Positions 7,878 through 17,489 of a DNA stretch of 64,000 bases are shown one piece after another (position 1 is the first letter of the stretch; each line of letters starts with the position of its first letter). The notes beneath the pieces were generated by a model. That model ran no database searches, was not told the origin of the DNA, and worked only from the letters and a program-made list of their open reading frames with translations. The stretch covers positions 62,001-126,000 of the forward strand of contig NZ_QJSW01000001.1 in the NCBI RefSeq assembly GCF_003217495.1, written 5' to 3'. Position numbers and translations under genes: made by a program. This DNA comes from Paenibacillus barcinonensis (GTDB lineage Bacteria > Bacillota > Bacilli > Paenibacillales > Paenibacillaceae).

Positions 7878-9158
7878 CTATTCCTCCTTCTCGTCCCGCA
7901 AGAAATAAATCGTATCCAGACGGAACTGCTCTGCGGCCTCACGAACATCCTGCTTGCTGACCTGCTCGATTTGTGCGAGCAATTCTTCCACTGTTCTATC
8001 CTTGCCAGATAACTGACGATTAAAGTCATAGGCAATGATCTCAAACGCAGCATCCTGCATCTCTTTCAGCAAATTGCGAATCATCGCCTTGGTCTGGGAC
8101 ATCTCCAGATCGGTAATGTTGCCACTGCGCATTTCCTCAAGCTGCTGCTTGATAATAGCAACTGCTTTCTCATAATGAGGAATTTCAATGCCGGATTGGA
8201 TGGTGGCAATGCCTTTGTGCCCGTCATATCTGGAAGATGCATAGTAGGCAAGGCTCTCTTTTTCACGAACATTCACAAACAGCTTCGAATGCGGATAACC
8301 ACCAAGGATACCGTTGTACAGCAAAGCTGCGGCATAATTGTCATCTTCATACGTTATGGAAGTACGCAGACCCATGTTCAGTTTGCCCTGGCCGATATTT
8401 AACTTCTCAATGACCGTATTCACATCCTGATCCCCGCGCACCGCCTTCTGGGCCTGATAATCTGAAGAAACTGTACGTTCCAGACTAAAATGTCGCTCCA
8501 CAAGTTCTTCCACTTCTTTAAGTGTCGTATCACCCACCACATATAGATCCATGCTTGCTGCGCTCAGCCAGTTCTGATAAGCCATTGTTAGCTCCGCAGG
8601 CTCTATAGATGACAGTGCCTTTCGTTCACCAAGCGGGTGTAGCCTGTAAGGCTCATCCTTGCACATCTCTTCAATGCAGCGCTCAGCGGCGTAACGCATT
8701 TTGTCGTTCACAATGGACTCCAGCTTTTTGCGAACCGTCTCGCGTTCAGCCTGAACATATGAGGCTTTGAAATGTGCATCTTCCTGCGCAGGCTTGGTAA
8801 GCACCTCGCCAAGAAAAGCAAACGAGCGATCCAGCAGCTGCTCTTCCCCTCCGACAAAAGAGTCGTTAATCGTATCCATTCGGAACTGCACGATCTGATA
8901 ATCGCCGCGTTTGTACACATCAAAGCCAAACCCGGCTCCGTACAAATGCTCCAGCTGCTCTCGAAACTGCGTTGTTTCCGGATATGATTCAGTCCCTCGT
9001 CTTAACACAAACGGAATCAGCGCTGTATGAGTCACCGTGTCCTCACGTAAAGGAACACCGGCGTATAGGGAGATCGCGAACGTTTTGAAACGTGTGGTGG
9101 GAAGCACGTGAATTCGAAGCTGTTTCCGATTGCCCCGTTCAAATTCTGCGGTATTCAA
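7878..9158 (-). CDS. ymfF: YmfF, M16 peptidase-like protein without zinc motif
   Basis: Also 426 aa and of the M16 fold, but the segment where HxxEH should stand reads TALIPFVLRRGTESYP, so it should not bind zinc. This is the usual situation for the non-catalytic half of a two-chain M16 peptidase. The start is a TTG at 9158 with AAGGGG upstream. It is first in the pair with ymfH and stands after the sleB terminator, so a promoter is expected in the 88 bp between; I could not pick a convincing one. Confidence 0.92.
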   Translation of the reverse strand: MNTAEFERGNRKQLRIHVLPTTRFKTFAISLYAGVPLREDTVTHTALIPFVLRRGTESYPETTQFREQLEHLYGAGFGFDVYKRGDYQIVQFRMDTINDSFVGGEEQLLDRSFAFLGEVLTKPAQEDAHFKASYVQAERETVRKKLESIVNDKMRYAAERCIEEMCKDEPYRLHPLGERKALSSIEPAELTMAYQNWLSAASMDLYVVGDTTLKEVEELVERHFSLERTVSSDYQAQKAVRGDQDVNTVIEKLNIGQGKLNMGLRTSITYEDDNYAAALLYNGILGGYPHSKLFVNVREKESLAYYASSRYDGHKGIATIQSGIEIPHYEKAVAIIKQQLEEMRSGNITDLEMSQTKAMIRNLLKEMQDAAFEIIAYDFNRQLSGKDRTVEELLAQIEQVSKQDVREAAEQFRLDTIYFLRDEKEE

Positions 9159-9237
9159 ATGTCAAAACCCCTTTACGGCGTCATTTAGATAACAGGCCTA
9201 TGTCGAACTTAAATGTAACCATCATTTTAAACGATTC

Positions 9238-9279
9238 AAAAGCCAAGAAGCAACCGAAGTGATGCCTTCTGGTTGCTTC
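9238..9279 (-). terminator. Terminator after sleB
   Basis: Stem 9247-9255 with 9271-9279 (GAAGCAACC and its complement) and additional inner pairing, followed on the minus strand by a modest T tract (TTCTTGGCTTTTG). It lies about 10 nt past the sleB stop. Confidence 0.7.
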
Positions 9280-9288
9280 CCTGCCCAA

Positions 9289-10119
9289 TTACATGCAGAA
9301 TATATGCTGCCCAATCGTTTTCACCTGTGGACGTGACCAGATCCATTTGGATGTGGCCGTTTTGGGGTTGAAATAATACAGGCAGCCGCCGGAAGGGTCC
9401 CAGCCATTTAATGCCTGCTCTACAGCTTTTTTGGCCTGAGCATTGGGCTCCAGATAGATCTGTCCGTCTGCAACGGCTGTAAATGCCCCTGGCTGAAAGA
9501 TTACACCCGAAGGCGTAGATGGGAAACTCGGTGATTTGACCCGATTCAAAATAACAGCGGCTACCGCTACCTGACCTTCAAACGGTTCTCCGCGAGCTTC
9601 ACCATAAACGGCATTCGCCATAATTTTCAGCTCGTTCTCGGAGAGACCCATCGCATTAGCCGAGCCCATATTGTCCTGCTCATTATTGGCGGTATTTTTA
9701 GCTCCACCCGTCTCCCCGCCTTCTCCTCCTTTATGCAGAGGTGGTTCAGTAGGTGACCATTTGGCAGTTGCATTATAAAGCTTGAGCTTTGTTTCTGCAC
9801 CGACCACACCATCAGCCTTCATACCAAATTCAGATTGAAACCATTTCACCGATTTCAGTGTGCTGCTACCGAAATTACTGTCGATTTTACCGTTGTAGAA
9901 TCCAAGATATTTCAGGCGACCCTGAAGCTCGTATACATCTTGACCGTAACTGCCATACTTCACCGTGTTGCTGCTGAATGTGGGCAGTGCCTGTTCCTCT
10001 GCCTGTACCTTATTCTCAGCAGTGCTTGGATTGGCAGCATGCTCAGGAAGCAAATAACGGATTCCCAGCGCGGATATCAGCAAAATAGCAGTGAAAAGCC
10101 ATAGGTTCATTTTTCGCAT
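9289..10119 (-). CDS. sleB: SleB, spore cortex-lytic enzyme
   Basis: Germination-specific lytic transglycosylase that degrades spore cortex at muramic-delta-lactam. Order: N-terminal hydrophobic signal (about 5-20), peptidoglycan-binding domain (about 53-115, GSYGQDVYELQGRLKYLGFY), a Gly/Glu/Asn-rich linker (about 120-155), then the Hydrolase_2 catalytic domain (about 160-276) with YGEARGE carrying the likely catalytic Glu174. In many spore formers sleB is followed by ypeB, which is needed for SleB stability; no ypeB lies here. A SigG-type promoter stands 50-80 nt upstream. The ribosome binding site (GAAAGG, about 14 nt from the ATG) is weak, so a second ATG three codons on is possible. Confidence 0.93.
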   Translation of the reverse strand: MRKMNLWLFTAILLISALGIRYLLPEHAANPSTAENKVQAEEQALPTFSSNTVKYGSYGQDVYELQGRLKYLGFYNGKIDSNFGSSTLKSVKWFQSEFGMKADGVVGAETKLKLYNATAKWSPTEPPLHKGGEGGETGGAKNTANNEQDNMGSANAMGLSENELKIMANAVYGEARGEPFEGQVAVAAVILNRVKSPSFPSTPSGVIFQPGAFTAVADGQIYLEPNAQAKKAVEQALNGWDPSGGCLYYFNPKTATSKWIWSRPQVKTIGQHIFCM

Positions 10120-10168
10120 CGACTACGCTCTACCTTTCTCTTGTGGGATTTAACAGAATCGCTACCGT

Positions 10169-10199
10169 TATTATGACAACCCTGCTTGTTTCCTATGCA
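10169..10199 (-). promoter_or_regulatory. SigG (forespore) type promoter for sleB
   Basis: On the minus strand TGCATA (10194-10199) and CATAATA (10169-10175) are separated by 18 nt, close to the SigG/SigF consensus TGAATA-N17/18-CATACTA. SleB is a known SigG-dependent gene in B. subtilis, and the site lies after the spoIIIE terminator with no gene between it and sleB. Confidence 0.65.
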
Positions 10200-10253
10200 C
10201 CAAATCATCCGATCTCTGGAGCATATGGCAGCTCACACATGTCACGATATAAC

Positions 10254-10287
10254 AAAAAGCCCTCAACCCTAATGGTTGAAGGCTTCT
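10254..10287 (-). terminator. Terminator after spoIIIE
   Basis: Stem 10259-10268 with 10274-10283 around a 5-nt loop, followed on the minus strand by TTTTTGTTAT. It lies 13 nt past the spoIIIE stop. Confidence 0.85.
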
Positions 10288-10299
10288 ACGTCACTTCAT

Positions 10300-13074
10300 T
10301 TACGAGCTTATTTTGCTCTGTTGATACTGTTCCAGCGAAACCAGAACTTCACGCGGCTTACTGCCCTCGTAAGGACCAATCACCCCTCTGGCCTCCATTG
10401 AATCAATTAAACGCGCTGCGCGTGTGTACCCTACCCGCATTCGCCGCTGCAATAGAGATACTGAAGCCTGCTTTGCCTCCAGAATAATCTGCACAGCCTG
10501 CTCGTACAGCTCATCCTGCACTTCTTCTGTTGCCTGACTGGAATCGTCCACCTCAGGAACAAGGGTTTCATCATACTGCGCTTCGCCCTGTCCCCGAACG
10601 TAATTCACGATATTTTCAACCTCTTCATCACTCATAAAAGCACCCTGAACACGAATCGGCTTGGATGCTCCCATCGGCATGAACAGCATATCTCCGCGGC
10701 CCAAAAGCTTCTCCGCTCCGCCCATGTCCAGAATCGTACGTGAATCCACCTGTGAGGATACTCCAAACGCAATCCTCGAAGGAATATTCGCTTTGATGAC
10801 CCCTGTAATAACATCGACAGAAGGACGCTGTGTCGCAATAATCAGATGGATACCTGCTGCACGAGCCATCTGTGCAAGACGGGCAATCGCATCCTCTACG
10901 TCCCCAGCCGCTACCATCATCAGGTCGGCGAGCTCGTCCACAATAACCACGATATAAGGCAATACCGCTGCCGGATTATCCTTCATCAGATTATTGTATC
11001 CCTCCACGTTACGCGTACCCGATTTGGAGAACAATTCATATCGTTTCTCCATCTCAACCACGATCTTTTTGAGTGCAAGCGATGCCCTCTTCGGATCGGT
11101 TACAACCGGTGCCATCAGATGCGGGATACCGTTATATACGTTCAATTCGACCATTTTAGGGTCAACCATCAAAAATTTAACCTCATCCGGCTTCGCTTTG
11201 TACAATATGCTGGTGATGATGCCATTGATACATACCGATTTACCTGAGCCGGTTGCACCAGCTACAAGCAGATGGGGCATTCGCGCCAGGTTGCCAATGA
11301 TCGTCTGACCCGATATGTCTCGGCCAAATGCAATCGTCACCTTGGATTCTGCATCCTGGAACGTAGCCGTCTCCATTACTTCTCGCATCGTTACTACTGA
11401 GACTTCTCCATTCGGGACCTCAATCCCAATTGCGGATTTACCAGGGATTGGAGCCTCCATCCGAATATCCTTGGCAGCCAGGGCGAGAGCAATATCATCC
11501 GTCAGACTGACGATTCGACTGACCTTCACCCCGATATCAGGTTGAATTTCATACCTCGTCACTGCTGGTCCGCGAACCACTTCAAGCACCTTGGCACGTA
11601 CGCCAAAGCTCTCAAGCGTTGCCTCCAGCTTGCGTGCAGTCTGCATATAATCCTTCTGGTCTCCACCCTTGCCACCATTGTTAGGCTTAGCTAGAAGACG
11701 GAATGACGGCAGCTTATAGGGCTTCGGAGGCGGAGGAGGGGCCACCGCTGGCGGCACATCTGCCCCTTCTGCAGCAGGCTTCTCTGTTGCGGAGTCCACT
11801 GCTCCATCTGAATCCTCTGTCTTCGTCAGCCCCTGCTTATGCTCCGTTTGAAGCAGTTCTGCTGCACCATGTGCATCAGACCAGTCTGCTTCGACCAGCT
11901 CATCTGTAAATTTGATATCAGCTCTGTCCACCTGGTCTGCGTTATTATCATTGCTTCCGAGATCATCCGGATACGGGTATGCGTCATCCAGGTCATCATC
12001 CTTATCCGCACCTTCTGCCCTGACATGCTCAAAAAAGTCACGAATGATTGGCGCAGAGTCCGCCTTCGGTGAAGCAATCGCTGCACCCGCACCAACGGAA
12101 GCAGCTCCTGTTCCATGCGCTACGGACTCAGACTCACCATACCATGCTTCGGACGTCTCATCCTGTCTGGCTTGATATACAACCTGTTCGGATTCCAGCT
12201 CATGCAGCTCATCTGGTCTGTTAACAGTATTGGATGCCTGACGGTTTGCCCCCCATTTGCCAAACAATTGAAAAAACATAGGAGCCTTGCGTTTTGGAAG
12301 TTGTCCTTCCCGGTCATTCTGTAGCTCCTCATCGTCATCATACTCGTCATCCTGCACAGGTACAGGTGTTAATTTACGTGTATTGCCTTTCTTGACTCCT
12401 GCAGCACTCGACGCTGTGCGTCTGACGGGTCTGGCCTCCAGCTTTTTGTACATGGAGGTTCCGGCATCCCATATTTTAGTCCTAAATATGCGGATCAGAT
12501 CAACATAGGACAGGTTGGTCACAAGCATAAAGCTGATCACAAACATCACAATCATGATCAGTCTTGCACCAAGACTGCCGAACAGCCACAAGAACAAGGC
12601 ATACTGTCCAGCTCCAATATATCCACCGCTAATATCTTTATTCAGCATGGAGTCGCGTTCACCAGGTGTGGCAGGTGTTAACAGCTCTGTTTGCATATCA
12701 TTATGTACCTGGGTCAGAACAGCACCCGGCTCAAGCGCACCAACCGGAATCAGCTTCTGGTGCATCGCGGAGATTGTACTCATCAGCGTTAAAGCGAAGA
12801 CCAATAGCACCAGGCCGGTTTTGCGAGTAGTCCAGCCGCTCGGCCATTTGCGATGGATCATCACCATCAGACCGTAATAAATACCTACCAGCGGAATTGC
12901 AAAATAGAACTTGCCCAGCAGCAGTCCAAACATCTTGGAAAGCGAGCGTCCAACAGTGGCTTCACCCGATAGTGCTATAACTGCCAGCGTAATAAGCACA
13001 ATACCATAAATTTCATATTTTAAGACACCGCTAAATCCGGCGCCCTTTTTTTTCCTCTTTTTTCTTCTGGCCAA
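10300..13074 (-). CDS. spoIIIE: SpoIIIE/FtsK DNA translocase
   Basis: Membrane-anchored hexameric ATPase that pumps chromosomal DNA through the division or sporulation septum. Order: Lys/Arg-rich start, four or so TM helices (about 20-190), a long acidic and proline-containing linker (about 215-465), an alpha/beta motor domain (about 480-840) with Walker A GATGSGKS near residue 605 and Walker [13 protein letters not shown], then the gamma winged-helix domain (about 855-915, [21 protein letters not shown]) that reads oriented SRS sequences. At 924 aa it is longer than B. subtilis SpoIIIE (787 aa), mostly from the linker. The TTG at 13074 has GGGGGTGA upstream. It is last in the tepA-ylzJ-spoIIIE unit. 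Confidence 0.96.
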   Translation of the reverse strand: MARRKKRKKKGAGFSGVLKYEIYGIVLITLAVIALSGEATVGRSLSKMFGLLLGKFYFAIPLVGIYYGLMVMIHRKWPSGWTTRKTGLVLLVFALTLMSTISAMHQKLIPVGALEPGAVLTQVHNDMQTELLTPATPGERDSMLNKDISGGYIGAGQYALFLWLFGSLGARLIMIVMFVISFMLVTNLSYVDLIRIFRTKIWDAGTSMYKKLEARPVRRTASSAAGVKKGNTRKLTPVPVQDDEYDDDEELQNDREGQLPKRKAPMFFQLFGKWGANRQASNTVNRPDELHELESEQVVYQARQDETSEAWYGESESVAHGTGAASVGAGAAIASPKADSAPIIRDFFEHVRAEGADKDDDLDDAYPYPDDLGSNDNNADQVDRADIKFTDELVEADWSDAHGAAELLQTEHKQGLTKTEDSDGAVDSATEKPAAEGADVPPAVAPPPPPKPYKLPSFRLLAKPNNGGKGGDQKDYMQTARKLEATLESFGVRAKVLEVVRGPAVTRYEIQPDIGVKVSRIVSLTDDIALALAAKDIRMEAPIPGKSAIGIEVPNGEVSVVTMREVMETATFQDAESKVTIAFGRDISGQTIIGNLARMPHLLVAGATGSGKSVCINGIITSILYKAKPDEVKFLMVDPKMVELNVYNGIPHLMAPVVTDPKRASLALKKIVVEMEKRYELFSKSGTRNVEGYNNLMKDNPAAVLPYIVVIVDELADLMMVAAGDVEDAIARLAQMARAAGIHLIIATQRPSVDVITGVIKANIPSRIAFGVSSQVDSRTILDMGGAEKLLGRGDMLFMPMGASKPIRVQGAFMSDEEVENIVNYVRGQGEAQYDETLVPEVDDSSQATEEVQDELYEQAVQIILEAKQASVSLLQRRMRVGYTRAARLIDSMEARGVIGPYEGSKPREVLVSLEQYQQSKISS

Positions 13075-13164
13075 GATCAGGTCACCCCCAGAAGAATATT
13101 ATACCATACAAATATATTCCGTACATATGTTCTTTTTCTGCACCATTTGTCTGATTTCGTCGCG

Positions 13165-13398
13165 TTATGATAGACCTGCGTTACCTGAAAGGAGAACCGT
13201 GGAACCCGGCTGATTAGCCGGGTCCAGATACGCTTCGAGCGGACAATCCAGCAGACGCACGATAACCGCTTCGGTGTCATTTACAGGTCTAACCTGCATC
13301 AACAAACCATTCATGCGAATCTCTTTGGTATCCGCAGCTTCTGTCCACATTCCCGACCACAACTGCTCCGGGGGCATGACTGTATACATCGTTGTCAT
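13165..13398 (-). CDS. ylzJ: YlzJ-like protein
   Basis: A 77-aa protein of the YlzJ-like family, function unknown, normally found between tepA and spoIIIE as here. The N-terminus [16 protein letters not shown] and the central [14 protein letters not shown] are the conserved parts. Its ATG overlaps the tepA stop (ATGA), so the two are translationally coupled. Confidence 0.9.
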   Translation of the reverse strand: MTTMYTVMPPEQLWSGMWTEAADTKEIRMNGLLMQVRPVNDTEAVIVRLLDCPLEAYLDPANQPGSTVLLSGNAGLS

Positions 13399-14168
13399 TG
13401 AGTGTATCCTCCTGCCTGAAGCATCTGTTTCCTGTCTCCCATAAGCTGATTTAATTGTGCAATAGCTTGTCCGATCCCTCCAACAGCATCCATAAGTCCG
13501 TATTTCACTGCATCTGCACTACCTACCGCTGTACCGATATCCCGATTCAGCTCCCCCGTCTTAAACATCAGCTCTTTGAACATCTCTTCGGAAATATTGG
13601 AGTGTGAAGTCACAAACCGAACAACTCGCTCCTGCATCTTCTCCATATATTCAAACGTTTGCGGCACACCAATGACAAGTCCGTTCATACGAATCGGGTG
13701 AATGGTCATCGTTGCACTTCCGGCAATCAGCGAATACGTCGAGGCGACCGCAATCGGCACACCTATACTATGTCCTCCTCCGATAACAACAGTTACCGTA
13801 GGTTTGCTGAGGGAAGCAATCATCTCTGCTATCGCAAGTCCAGCCTCTACATCTCCACCTACCGTGTTGAGAATAATAAGTATGCCTTCAATTTTCGGGT
13901 TCTGTTCTGCTGCAACGAGCTGCGGGATGATGTGCTCATACTTTGTCGTTTTATTTTGCGGAGGTAAAATCAAATGTCCCTCGACTTGACCGATAATGGT
14001 CATACAGAAAATGTTGGATTCCGCAGCCGGTGACTGTGTCTGGCCAAACTGCTGAATGGACTCCGTTACTGGAGAGGCCTGCTTCTCCTCCTGTACCGGC
14101 ATATCCGGGGCCTCTGCATCCGGCTGATTGGAACGTGGTATTTGCTTGTCATTCATCTGCTCATTCAT
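13395..14168 (-). CDS. tepA: TepA, ClpP-fold translocation-enhancing protease
   Basis: A 257-aa ClpP/crotonase-fold serine protease (B. subtilis YmfB/TepA), reported to improve protein export and to degrade small acid-soluble spore proteins. After a hydrophilic N-terminus (1-50) the ClpP core shows the nucleophile region [11 protein letters not shown] and the histidine in TIHPIRMNG. It starts a short operon with ylzJ and spoIIIE. The ATG at 14168 has AAGGGG at about 9 nt. It lies after the rnjB terminator, so it needs its own promoter in the 140 bp between; I found none with good boxes. Confidence 0.92.
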   Translation of the reverse strand: MNEQMNDKQIPRSNQPDAEAPDMPVQEEKQASPVTESIQQFGQTQSPAAESNIFCMTIIGQVEGHLILPPQNKTTKYEHIIPQLVAAEQNPKIEGILIILNTVGGDVEAGLAIAEMIASLSKPTVTVVIGGGHSIGVPIAVASTYSLIAGSATMTIHPIRMNGLVIGVPQTFEYMEKMQERVVRFVTSHSNISEEMFKELMFKTGELNRDIGTAVGSADAVKYGLMDAVGGIGQAIAQLNQLMGDRKQMLQAGGYTQ

Positions 14169-14307
14169 GAAATGTAATCCCCTTCTCCTGAAAAGTGTAA
14201 TGCTTTCCTTTTCCTTAGTATGGGGAATCTACCAACAAGCTTATACTTTCATCGCCTAATGAATTGTTTAATCCCTCGCACAAGCACTGCCTGAATGGGC
14301 CAAACGC

Positions 14308-14363
14308 AAAAAAAAGCCCCTTCTCTACAAGGAACCGTCCAATATTACTTGTAGAGAAGGGGC
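14308..14363 (-). terminator. Strong terminator after rnjB
   Basis: A perfect 16-bp stem (14316-14331 with 14348-14363), 16-nt loop, and eight consecutive T on the minus strand. One of the clearest terminators in the window. Confidence 0.95.
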
Positions 14364-14400
14364 GACTGTGTGCCAGAATATATGTTTGTGTACCCTTATG

Positions 14401-16083
14401 TTAAACTTCCATAATGATTGGCAAAATCATCGGTCTACGACGAGTTTGCTCATACAGGAAGCGCCCTAATGCATCTTTAACGTTCGTTTTGAGCGAAGCC
14501 CATTCGTTCACATTCTCGCTCATCAGCTTCTGCAGCGTGCTGCTAACGATTCGGTTAGCTTCATCCAGCAGTCCTTCTGATTCACGTACGTATACGAAAC
14601 CGCGAGAAATGATATCAGGACCAGAAACAATTTTTCCATCCTGTTTGCTGAGTGTTACCACAACTACAAGGATTCCATCTTGCGACAACAGTTTACGGTC
14701 ACGCAGTACGATGTTACCTACATCACCTACACCCAGACCATCAATCAATACATTACCAGCAGTCACTTTACCTGCTTTACGCGCTGCTCCACCTTGAATC
14801 TCTACAACTTCACCAATGTCTGTAATGAAGATGTTGTCCGGGTCGATGCCCACAGATTCAGCCAGAACGGCGTGACGACGCTGCATACGAAATTCACCGT
14901 GGATTGGCAAGAAATACTTCGGTTTCATCAGGTTAAGCATGAGCTTCAGCTCTTCCTGACTACCGTGACCTGATACGTGAACGCCGCTGTTTGCACCGCT
15001 GTAATGCACGTGTGCTCCAAGACGGAACAGTTCATCAATCGTACGGCCTACATATTTCTCGTTGCCAGGAACCGGAGTTGCTGCAATGATAACCGTATCA
15101 CCAGGCAGGATATCCACTTTGCGGTGTGTGGAACGTGCCATACGTGTCAATGCGGACATCGGCTCGCCTTGGCTTCCTGTGCACAGAATGACAACACGAT
15201 CCGCTGCCATCTTGCCTACTTCTTCCGGTTCAATGATCATGCCATCTGGAATTTCCAGATAGCCCAGATCAGAAGCAATGCCAACCACGTTGACCATGCT
15301 GCGTCCGATGACAGCAACTTTACGTCCAGTAACCTCTGCAGCGTTAATTACCTGCTGAATTCGGTGTACGTTGGATGCAAAGGTTGCAACAACAACACGC
15401 TGGCTTGCTTTGCGGAAGATATCTTCCAGCACGATGCCTACGTTTTTCTCGGATGGAGTAAAGCCTGGCTTCTCTGCATTGGTACTGTCAGACAGCAGCG
15501 CAAGTACGCCATTTGTTCCAATCTGTGCCATACGCTGTAAGTCAGCATATTGACCATTGACTGGTGTATGATCGAACTTGAAGTCACCCGTGTGAACGAC
15601 TGCACCTTCCGGTGTTTCTACACATACCCCGACGGAATCCGGAATACTATGGTTAGTAGCAAAGAAAGATGCTTTGAGTGTAGAACCAAGTTCAATCTCG
15701 GAATCTGCATTGATGAGAATACGTTTTGTCTCACCAAGCAAATTTGCTTCTTTCAGTTTATTCTCTACAAGACCCAGTGTAAGCTTCGTTCCATATACTG
15801 GAACATTCAGGTGTTTGAGAACATATGGCAGGCCGCCGATATGATCCTCGTGACCGTGAGTGAGAATAATACCTCTTACTTTGTCACGGTTCTCCGTCAA
15901 ATACGAAATGTCAGGGATGACAATATCAATACCAAGCATGTCTTCTTCCGGGAATTTGAGACCGGCATCTACGACAACAATGTCGTTAGCGTATTGGATA
16001 ACATACATATTTTTACCAATTTCGCCTACGCCGCCCAATGCAAAAATCATCAGCTTTTCGTTATTATTATTTTTCTTAGACAA
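14401..16083 (-). CDS. rnjB: Ribonuclease J (RnjB-type position)
   Basis: A 560-aa metallo-beta-lactamase/beta-CASP ribonuclease that acts in mRNA decay and RNA maturation as a 5'-3' exonuclease and endonuclease. The zinc-binding HGHEDH motif lies at 76-81 (LTHGHEDHIGGLPYVLK). The C-terminal RNase J domain ends near LPIIMEV. Gene position between dapA and tepA matches B. subtilis rnjB (ymfA); sequence alone does not separate RnjA from RnjB for me. The start is a TTG at 16083, 11 nt after AGGAGG. A candidate promoter lies far upstream, giving a leader of about 280 nt. Confidence 0.93.
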   Translation of the reverse strand: MSKKNNNNEKLMIFALGGVGEIGKNMYVIQYANDIVVVDAGLKFPEEDMLGIDIVIPDISYLTENRDKVRGIILTHGHEDHIGGLPYVLKHLNVPVYGTKLTLGLVENKLKEANLLGETKRILINADSEIELGSTLKASFFATNHSIPDSVGVCVETPEGAVVHTGDFKFDHTPVNGQYADLQRMAQIGTNGVLALLSDSTNAEKPGFTPSEKNVGIVLEDIFRKASQRVVVATFASNVHRIQQVINAAEVTGRKVAVIGRSMVNVVGIASDLGYLEIPDGMIIEPEEVGKMAADRVVILCTGSQGEPMSALTRMARSTHRKVDILPGDTVIIAATPVPGNEKYVGRTIDELFRLGAHVHYSGANSGVHVSGHGSQEELKLMLNLMKPKYFLPIHGEFRMQRRHAVLAESVGIDPDNIFITDIGEVVEIQGGAARKAGKVTAGNVLIDGLGVGDVGNIVLRDRKLLSQDGILVVVVTLSKQDGKIVSGPDIISRGFVYVRESEGLLDEANRIVSSTLQKLMSENVNEWASLKTNVKDALGRFLYEQTRRRPMILPIIMEV

Positions 16084-16366
16084 ATGAATCTGAACCTCCT
16101 ATGGTAGTTGGACGTCGTACCTTATTATTTATTGTAAGTTAAGAAAAGTAGTTCATACATCACAAGCCCATAAATAGGGATGAATGCAAAAGAACACCTT
16201 TATTCACGATATTTGGAAGAAGTTCTTCGAAGTTATTCCCGTCACCAACAAGTTGGATCTGAATTGCCCCTCTTAGCCGTTCCTTCCCTTTTCACCGCAA
16301 AGCCACACCACCGAAACGATGTCGCTTTCAATTTCAAAAAAATACCGCACCCAGTCACTTGACATC
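16084..16366 (-). other. Long rnjB leader, no known RNA motif recognised
   Basis: About 280 nt of untranslated space between the predicted promoter and the rnjB start. It contains several short inverted repeats (for example around 16210-16235, CTTCGAAG) but no long conserved structure I recognise and no open frame with a binding site. RNase J and RNase E mRNAs in other bacteria are often autoregulated through leaders, so the length may be meaningful. Confidence 0.35.
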
Positions 16367-16396
16367 ATTATACATGATTAAAAACAGAAAAAACAA
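16367..16396 (-). promoter_or_regulatory. Candidate SigA promoter for rnjB
   Basis: On the minus strand a perfect TATAAT (16367-16372) is preceded after 18 nt by TTGTTT (16391-16396). It lies downstream of the dapA terminator and directs transcription into rnjB. Confidence 0.5.
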
Positions 16397-16460
16397 GTCA
16401 CTCTCTCGTTAACCTGTAGGTTTCCCCCTCATGAAAGAAAAGAAACCTTACAGCGGTCGT

Positions 16461-16502
16461 AAAAAAAAGAACCGCTGCCTCGGCTCAAGAGGTGCGGCTC
16501 TT
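16461..16502 (-). terminator. Terminator after dapA
   Basis: A nested hairpin: outer arms (16469-16475 and 16494-16502) with one G-U pair and an inner CCTC/GAGG stem, followed on the minus strand by eight T. It lies about 60 nt past the dapA stop. Confidence 0.88.
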
Positions 16503-16561
16503 CGTTAAACAAAGCTTTCATGCTTATAATTAATAAACGATGGCAGAAACTCAACTTTTAT

Positions 16562-17440
16562 TTACATATCAAGCAAATTTTCAATGTAGGTTTGCTCTTC
16601 TTCTGTTGGCGGAATAAGAGGCAAACGAACTGACCCTACATTCAGACCGCGCAATGTCAGCGCATATTTTACGGCTACCGGATTCGGCAAGGGCTGCGGG
16701 CACTCGAAGAGTCCCTTGAACAGCGGAAAGAGCTTCTGATGGATCTGTGTAGCCCTCAGAGCATCTCCACCATAAAAAGCATCAATCATTTGCTTCATCT
16801 CGGCGCCTACGACATGACTGGCCACACTAACGATCCCGTGAGCTCCCACAGCGATAGCTGGCAGTCCCGCTGCATCATCTCCCGAATATACTCTGAAATG
16901 ATCAGGTGCCCCGGCAGCAATCAATGTCACCTGCTCCATCGAAGCACATTCCTTCGTTGCCACGATATTCGGAATCTGTGCCAGCCGCAACGTCGTTGCA
17001 GCAGACAAATTGGCTACGGTACGACCAGGCACATTGTACAGCATTACCGGAAGTGATGTTGCGGCAGCAATGGCTTCAAAATGTCTGTACATGCCTTCCT
17101 GACTCGGTTTATTGTAGTATGGGACAACTAACAAAACGCCATCTGCCCCTACGCGCTCAGCTTCCTTTGTCAGATGGATAGAATGCGCCGTATTGTTGCT
17201 GCCTGTTCCCGCAATAATTTTGCATCGCCCAGCCGCATGCTTCACGGCAAACTCGAATAATTGAACTTTCTCTGCATCACTAAGTGTTGGCGACTCCCCA
17301 GTCGTACCCGAAACCACGAGAGTCTCCGACTTCTGATCTACAATCAGATAATCAATGAGACGTGCCGTTTCCTCCCAATGAATCTCGCCTACTGCATTGA
17401 ACGGGGTAACCATTGCTGTAATCAATCTTCCAAAGTCCAA
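16562..17440 (-). CDS. dapA: DapA, 4-hydroxy-tetrahydrodipicolinate synthase
   Basis: Condenses pyruvate with aspartate semialdehyde, the branch point to lysine, diaminopimelate for peptidoglycan and dipicolinate for spores. TIM-barrel protein of 292 aa with the Schiff-base Lys163 (VATKECAS), the catalytic-triad Tyr135 (MLYNVPGRT) and SGTTGES at 44-50. The start is the TTG at 17440, with GGGAGG 8 nt upstream, giving the family N-terminus MDFGRLITAMVTPF; the open frame reaches 75 nt further but that part overlaps dapG and is not conserved. It sits 49 nt after dapG and is closed by a strong terminator. Confidence 0.97.
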   Translation of the reverse strand: MDFGRLITAMVTPFNAVGEIHWEETARLIDYLIVDQKSETLVVSGTTGESPTLSDAEKVQLFEFAVKHAAGRCKIIAGTGSNNTAHSIHLTKEAERVGADGVLLVVPYYNKPSQEGMYRHFEAIAAATSLPVMLYNVPGRTVANLSAATTLRLAQIPNIVATKECASMEQVTLIAAGAPDHFRVYSGDDAAGLPAIAVGAHGIVSVASHVVGAEMKQMIDAFYGGDALRATQIHQKLFPLFKGLFECPQPLPNPVAVKYALTLRGLNVGSVRLPLIPPTEEEQTYIENLLDM

Positions 17441-17489
17441 TTCGATTTCCTCCCTTAAAACAGGTCTGGCTCCGCTAACCTCCGGTGAT

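Noticed and set aside
7878..9158. ymfF as a decayed pseudogene because the zinc motif is missing
   Set aside because: The frame is intact, full length, well initiated, and zinc-free partners are normal in two-chain M16 peptidases.
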